Assembly (NCBI RefSeq): GCF_014696875.1
Contig: NZ_JACJQV010000159.1
Location: 1-45,887, forward strand
Reading direction: 5' to 3'
Origin: Microcystis wesenbergii FACHB-1317
GTDB taxonomy: Bacteria > Cyanobacteriota > Cyanobacteriia > Cyanobacteriales > Microcystaceae
DNA length: 45,887 nucleotides
Made by a program: the position numbers and the translations under genes. Positions 42,205 through 45,887 of the stretch are shown one piece after another. A model generated the notes under the pieces. That model searched no databases, was not told the origin of the DNA, and was given only the letters and a program-made list of their open reading frames with translations. Positions within the stretch are counted from its first letter, which is position 1, and each line of letters begins with the position of its first letter.

Positions 42205-42852
42205 CTAGAGAGGATTCTTTTTTCCTATCACTGCATAGAAGGGATCAGCGACCATAATTCCTAACATTTGCAGGAAACTGGGGGTAGTAGCAGGACGAAC
42301 GATCCCCTGTACTTCCCTAAATCCCGCCACCGATTTAAAATAGGATTTCACTAACGCTACCCGGCCTAAATCGCTATTATCGCGCCAAACAGCGATCGCT
42401 TTTTGGTAAAACATACGATTGGAAAAACTGACCACCACCAGACCATTAGGCTTTAAAATGCGGTACAGTTCCGCAAAAATCGCCTCTGGATACTGCAAAT
42501 ACTGCACCGACACCGTTATTAACACCGCATCAAAAGAACTATCCTCTAGGGGCAATTTTGGCTGTGCATTGAGGTCCTGGACAAAATAACTATGCAAGCG
42601 GGGATTTTTGGCTAACTCCTCCCCATTCATCCCGTGACCTTCGATATGCTCAAATTCCATCTCCTCCGGTAAATGGGACACCCAGCTGCTCATCAGGTCT
42701 AAAATGCGCGTATTCGGCGATAAGATCTCTCGGTAGAGAGCGGTTAATCGATCGATAAAACCCTGATCCACGTGGGTGACAAAGCGGGGAAAAGCATAAA
42801 AATCGCTGTCTTTCGTCGGATCGAGTTTAGTTCTTTCTTCGGGTCGGAGCAT
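42205..42852 (-). CDS. Class I SAM-dependent methyltransferase
   Basis: 215 aa from the ATG at 42852; a GTG 12 codons upstream (42888) is in frame, but its extra residues (GYVKNKINLTK) look non-conserved. Methyltransf_11-like: NTRILDLMSSWVSHLPEE (motif I, lacking the usual glycine-rich loop), MEFEHIEGHGMN, SFDAVLITVSVQYLQYPEAIF (motif IV region) and LYRILKPNGLVVVSFSNRMFYQKA. Substrate unknown. Downstream of ycf35 but separated by a terminator. A HIP1 site lies inside. Confidence 0.83.
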   Translation of the reverse strand: MLRPEERTKLDPTKDSDFYAFPRFVTHVDQGFIDRLTALYREILSPNTRILDLMSSWVSHLPEEMEFEHIEGHGMNGEELAKNPRLHSYFVQDLNAQPKLPLEDSSFDAVLITVSVQYLQYPEAIFAELYRILKPNGLVVVSFSNRMFYQKAIAVWRDNSDLGRVALVKSYFKSVAGFREVQGIVRPATTPSFLQMLGIMVADPFYAVIGKKNPL

Positions 42853-42894
42853 TTTTGTCAAGTTAATTTTATTCTTAACATACCCCACAGACAG

Positions 42895-42923
42895 AAAAAA
42901 GGGTTAACCGAACTGGTCAACCC
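42895..42923 (-). terminator. Rho-independent terminator after ycf35
   Basis: On the minus strand GGGTTGACC-AGTTC-GGTTAACCC (one G-T mismatch pair) is followed by six T. It separates the Ycf35 gene from the methyltransferase gene. Confidence 0.75.
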
Positions 42924-42949
42924 CTAGGCTTGGGAACGCGCTGTAAATC

Positions 42950-43303
42950 TTAGCTTTGAACGACTAGCTTAACGTTAGCGTTTTGCAGACCGCGCTGTTT
43001 CACTTCGGATAGGGTTTTGTTCACAGCGTATTTTTGGTTGATCGAGTTGATCAATTCGGTTTGATTGTGTTTTTTGGCCACACCCCAGAGGTCAGCGATT
43101 AAATCGAAACTGCCGTCGCTATTGCGGGACCAACCGAGATCATATTCGCCATCGAGAACAGCAACGATGTCTGAGCGAACCCGTTGACCGTTGTAACCAC
43201 GAACGTCGGCTTCGGTTTTTACGCTAATGCCGAGGTCGCGGAGAGAAGCTTTGAGGATTTCGGCATCGGTGATTTTGGTCCGGAGAGTGCTGAAATGAGA
43301 CAT
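42950..43303 (-). CDS. ycf35: DUF1257 protein (Ycf35)
   Basis: 117 aa, soluble. MSHFSTLRTKITDAEILKAS, LRDLGISVKTEADVRGYNGQ, VAVLDGEYDLGWSRNSDGSF and INQKYAVNKTLSEVKQRG are the typical Ycf35/DUF1257 blocks. It is conserved in cyanobacteria and many plastids, with no established function. It follows the Ycf46 gene on the same strand with a structured 135-bp gap, then a terminator. ATG start. Confidence 0.92.
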   Translation of the reverse strand: MSHFSTLRTKITDAEILKASLRDLGISVKTEADVRGYNGQRVRSDIVAVLDGEYDLGWSRNSDGSFDLIADLWGVAKKHNQTELINSINQKYAVNKTLSEVKQRGLQNANVKLVVQS

Positions 43304-43360
43304 TGGAATTTCCTCTTTGTAGATTAAGAATTAACAACAACAGATTGAGAGTTAAAGAGT

Positions 43361-43406
43361 GCCGCCAAGCGGCTTTTCGAGGCATTGCTAGTCCCTGAGA
43401 ACTAGC
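43361..43406 (-). promoter_or_regulatory. Hairpins in the ycf46-ycf35 gap
   Basis: Two stem-loops: GCCGC-CAA-GCGGC-like (43361-43373) and GCTAGT...ACTAGC (43387-43406). Without a clean T run on the minus strand, they could be a partial terminator/attenuator or RNA-processing site that sets ycf35 expression apart from ycf46. Confidence 0.4.
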
Positions 43407-43438
43407 CTTTCATCCCGTTGGGAGCGGGCGAAAGTCTG

Positions 43439-44950
43439 TTAGAACTCCAATCGCTGGTACTCAGCGACGGAGGCCGAAGCAGGTCGGGCGCGTTGTCTGG
43501 CCCAATCACGCAGGGCTGTCACCTGTTCGGTCATGGTGCGAGATAGGGGCAGAGTCGCCTTAATCGCCGCAATAATGTCCAATTGCGTGAATTCGCGATC
43601 TTGGGCAAAGGCCTCATACATGGCGGCAATCAGCGCCTGTTCTATTTCCGCACCGGAAAACCCATCGGATACCTTGGCTAACTGCTCCAAATCGAAGCGA
43701 GAAATGTCGGAGCGTCGTTTAGTCAGGTGAATATTAAAGATATCTTGTCTTTCTTCGGAATTGGGCAAATCGACAAAGAAGATTTCATCGAAGCGCCCCT
43801 TGCGGAGAAATTCCCCCGGTAGCCGTTCAATCCGGTTAGCTGTGGCCATGACGAAGACGGGCGAGGTTTTTTCCTGCATCCAAGTCAGGAAGGAGCCGAA
43901 GATGCGGCTAGAGGTTCCCCCATCGGAATCGGCGGATCCTGTACCACCGGCAAAAGCTTTATCTAATTCATCGATGAAAAGAATGGCCGGAGAGATGGAT
44001 TCAGCAGTTTTTAGGGCATTACGCAGGTTGGCCTCGGACCGTCCCACCATGGAACCATCGTAAACCCGTCCCATATCTAGGCGCAGGAGCGGTAAACTCC
44101 AGAGGCGCGAGGTGGTTTTAGCGATTAAGGACTTACCACAGCCTGGTACTCCTAAAATTAGCATTCCTTTCGGTTGGGGGAGTCCGTAACCTCTGGCTCT
44201 TTCTGTAAAGGCATTTGAGCGCTGTTTTAACCATCTTTTTAGTTCTTCCAGACCGCCGACGGCATTGATGGTCTCGTCCTCTTCAATGTATTCTAAAATT
44301 CCGTTGCGGCGAATCAGTTGTTTTTTCTCGGAAAGGACGATTTCTACCTCGTCTTCCGTCAATTTGTTCGCTTTTACATAGGCCTTGCGGTACACCTTTT
44401 CGGCTTCATCTTTGGTTAAGCCCAAGGCCGCTTTCAGGAGTTTTTCCCGGACCTCTGTGGTGGTACGACGATTTTTATTTTTGCCTAGGTGTTGCGAGAG
44501 AACCGTATCTAACTCTCCCATGTCCGGCAGGGGAAAATCTAGAACTACCACGTCTTTCTCTAGTTCTATGGGGACTTCTTGCAGGGGAGACATTAAAATA
44601 ATGATTTTCTCGCTGCCCTTAAAGCTGGCGATCGCATCTCTTAACCAACGAGTGACCGGGGCGGAAGTGATGAACGGATGCAGGTCTTTGAAGATGTAGA
44701 TGCCCGCTTCCCGTTGACGCACTACCCATTCGATCGCCGCTTCTGGCGACACGGTATTATGTTGACTGGTTTGGCGCGGTTGACCCAGTTCGATCATGCC
44801 GTGGGTGACAGTCCAGACAAACACCCGTCGATGTTGTGTATTTAGTTGGGCTATTTTGCTGATGGCTTCTTCTGCCCTTTCCTCCTCGGAGGTGACGAGG
44901 TAAATCAGGGGATACTGAGCCTTGACGAGAATTTCTAGCTCTTCTTTCAT
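43439..44950 (-). CDS. ycf46: AAA+ ATPase Ycf46
   Basis: 503 aa. The N-terminal ~220 residues (YPLIYLVTSEEERAEEAISK; IKDLHPF-like YIFKDLHPF) resemble a degenerate AAA module. The C-terminal AAA+ domain has Walker A GVPGCGKS (267-274), Walker B ILFIDELDKA (322-331), sensor FVMATANRIERLPGEFLRKGRFDEIFF with arginine finger, and a lid FDLEQLAKVSDGFSGAEIEQAL. Ycf46 is conserved in cyanobacteria and red-algal plastids and has been linked to carbon utilisation in Synechocystis. The next gene on this strand is ycf35, a pairing that suggests a shared role. ATG start. Confidence 0.92.
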   Translation of the reverse strand: MKEELEILVKAQYPLIYLVTSEEERAEEAISKIAQLNTQHRRVFVWTVTHGMIELGQPRQTSQHNTVSPEAAIEWVVRQREAGIYIFKDLHPFITSAPVTRWLRDAIASFKGSEKIIILMSPLQEVPIELEKDVVVLDFPLPDMGELDTVLSQHLGKNKNRRTTTEVREKLLKAALGLTKDEAEKVYRKAYVKANKLTEDEVEIVLSEKKQLIRRNGILEYIEEDETINAVGGLEELKRWLKQRSNAFTERARGYGLPQPKGMLILGVPGCGKSLIAKTTSRLWSLPLLRLDMGRVYDGSMVGRSEANLRNALKTAESISPAILFIDELDKAFAGGTGSADSDGGTSSRIFGSFLTWMQEKTSPVFVMATANRIERLPGEFLRKGRFDEIFFVDLPNSEERQDIFNIHLTKRRSDISRFDLEQLAKVSDGFSGAEIEQALIAAMYEAFAQDREFTQLDIIAAIKATLPLSRTMTEQVTALRDWARQRARPASASVAEYQRLEF

Positions 44951-45029
44951 AACATCGACCCTATTTTTGGTAACGGTTTAGACCTTGGGCGGCTGATGGC
45001 TGTAGATGCCTTGTTCGGCTACTGCGAGT

Positions 45030-45380
45030 TTAGCAGGGAACTAAGGCTGCTTCTCCCTCTGTGGTTCCTTGAGCGCCAACGGGTTCGGGAACTTCGATCG
45101 GGAACTCATCGCCCACTATTGCGGGCTGGCGTTTGATCGACCTTAGCCGATCTTCTTTCATCACTAACGCGGCATCACACTCGGGACAGACATGAACCTG
45201 ATAGGTTTTGCCATAGGCGGTGGCTTCGATTTCCTCTACCTTTTCGGGGTATTTCAGGTAGAAAGCGATCGCTTTCTCCACCAGCCCTGACATCGATTCT
45301 TCATTGATCGCAGCTTTTATCTTTAGTTGACGATGGACTCCAGGGGGAAGGTACAGTGTGACTTTTTGCTTGTCTTGCAT
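45030..45380 (-). CDS. CopG-like N-terminus protein with C-terminal extension, function unknown
   Basis: 116 aa from the ATG at 45380. QKVTLYLPPGVHRQLKIKAA and NEESMSGLVEKAIAFYLKYPE form a ribbon-helix-helix-like segment (~5-45). After it comes TYQVHVCPECDAALVMKEDR, with CPEC as a half zinc-binding site, and an acidic Pro/Glu tail. A GTG at 45425 with AGGAGAG upstream is in frame, but it falls between the -10 and -35 boxes of the promoter at 45415-45444, so the ATG is preferred. Possibly a DNA-binding regulator; no toxin partner is adjacent. Confidence 0.72.
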   Translation of the reverse strand: MQDKQKVTLYLPPGVHRQLKIKAAINEESMSGLVEKAIAFYLKYPEKVEEIEATAYGKTYQVHVCPECDAALVMKEDRLRSIKRQPAIVGDEFPIEVPEPVGAQGTTEGEAALVPC

Positions 45381-45414
45381 ATCACTAAATTGGTTTACCC
45401 GGGTATGTGTCTCT

Positions 45415-45444
45415 ACTATAACCACTGTCTTTCTCTCCTGTCAA
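45415..45444 (-). promoter_or_regulatory. Promoter of the CopG-like gene
   Basis: Minus-strand TTGACA (45439-45444), 18-bp spacer, TATAGT (45415-45420). Predicted start ~45408, ~28 nt before the ATG at 45380. Confidence 0.6.
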
Positions 45445-45676
45445 GATGGTAAGCTGTTATAACGGCATAATTGTAATATTTCTTTACAATTGTTGGGGAA
45501 GTGGGGTGTGGGGTGTGACCCCCCCCAACCCCCCCGACATCGGTAGGGTTGATTCATTTAAATTAAGTACAGCTGATTTTGAGTCAATAAATTTGAATGA
45601 AAATTCTCAAGTTTATCTTTTTCTAATCAAAAGAGTTAGTCACAATAACTAATATTTAATCTTCTGCCAATATTTA
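45445..45676. other. Intergenic region with solo MITE end
   Basis: G- and C-rich runs at 45495-45540, then a single end (CCCCCCCGACATCGGTAGGG, ~45531 on) of the element seen at 37444-37651. No gene seen. Confidence 0.55.
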
Positions 45677-45887
45677 TTATGAATAGATTGATAAAGCCTG
45701 TTCCCAAGCCACTAAAAGCCTATCTCTCTTGAAATTTTCTGAGAGTACATCCTGTTAATTTAGCTAATTTTTCCGCTTCTTACGTCGATAAAACTATCAG
45801 TTTTTCCCAACGTTCAGCTAACCACCTCTGTCCCTCTGTTATTGAGAGAAAACCCAAACCTCTGAAAAGATTCAATCCTATAGTTGT
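45677..45887 (-). pseudogene. Decayed gene fragment running off the window
   Basis: Reading the minus strand from the window edge gives protein-like pieces in successive frames: GLNLFRGLGFLSITEGQRW / LAERWEKLIVLST, then EAEKLAKLTGCTLRKFQE, then RLLVAWEQALSIYS with a stop at 45677. Two frame changes in ~210 bp suggest a degraded 3' end of a longer gene. The family was not recognised. The 5' part lies outside the window. Confidence 0.35.

Noticed and set aside
45381-45425. GTG start at 45425 for the CopG-like gene, with AGGAGAG upstream
   Set aside because: The GTG falls between the -35 and -10 boxes of a good promoter, so it would not be in the transcript; the ATG at 45380 is preferred. A further upstream promoter would reopen the question.
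1-45887. CRISPR array or rRNA operon
   Set aside because: No regularly spaced 25-40-bp repeats with unique spacers and no cas or rRNA sequence seen; the tandem repeats have 7-15-bp units.

Overview
The window is almost certainly cyanobacterial, most likely a Microcystis-type chromosome; the species is my inference. It carries cyanobacterium-specific core genes (cytM, CruA-type lycopene cyclase, pipX-pipY-sepF-proC, ndhB, ycf35/DUF1257, ycf46). It also has HIP1 octamers (GCGATCGC) in core segments, abundant heptamer repeats, MITE-like elements and several small toxin-antitoxin (TA) pairs. No rRNA genes or CRISPR array were found; there is one tRNA, Val(UAC).

Layout. 0.3-9.0 kb: four tandem minus-strand SPINDLY/OGT-like (GT41) glycosyltransferase genes, mosaic at their ends. 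9.5-15.2 kb: core-like block with cytM, an MscS channel, a GerMN protein, a DUF2993 protein, a small conserved protein and cruA. 15.2-20.3 kb: repeat-rich accessory segment bracketed by a 20-bp inverted repeat. It holds a coiled-coil protein, a PIN TA pair, a DUF4258/DUF2283 pair, a RelE-type TA pair, an FGE-like secreted protein and a coiled-coil/TM protein. 20.3-23.5 kb: vMAP-like AAA protein, an orphan promoter with a hairpin (candidate sRNA), a YkgJ protein, tRNA-Val and a DUF2227 protein. 23.7-30.4 kb: GT39-like membrane glycosyltransferase, then proC-sepF-pipY-pipX (minus) and ndhB (plus). 30.5-33.4 kb: orphan antitoxin, nested repeats, and a solitary N6-adenine methylase fused to a specificity domain. 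The fusion lies behind a consensus sigma-70 promoter and a 43-codon upstream ORF that overlaps it by four bases. 33.7-37.4 kb: ychF and an EF-G-like GTPase. 37.7-39.9 kb: a two-gene AAA ATPase + TOPRIM-like (DUF4276) module resembling split OLD/PARIS defence systems. 40.3-42.2 kb: IS200/IS605 element with frameshifted tnpA and apparently intact tnpB. 42.2-45.4 kb: methyltransferase, Ycf35, Ycf46 and a CopG-like protein, followed by a decayed gene fragment at the window edge.

How it fits together. Core functions (carotenoid cyclisation, cytochrome M, NDH-1, nitrogen/PLP homeostasis, division) alternate with variable blocks of glycosylation, TA, restriction-modification, candidate defence and transposon genes. 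The best candidates for something under-described are the ATPase/TOPRIM pair, the mosaic four-gene GT41 array, the coupled small ORF before the methylase-specificity fusion, and the orphan transcription unit near 22.0 kb. All calls come from reading the sequence; no database search was possible.
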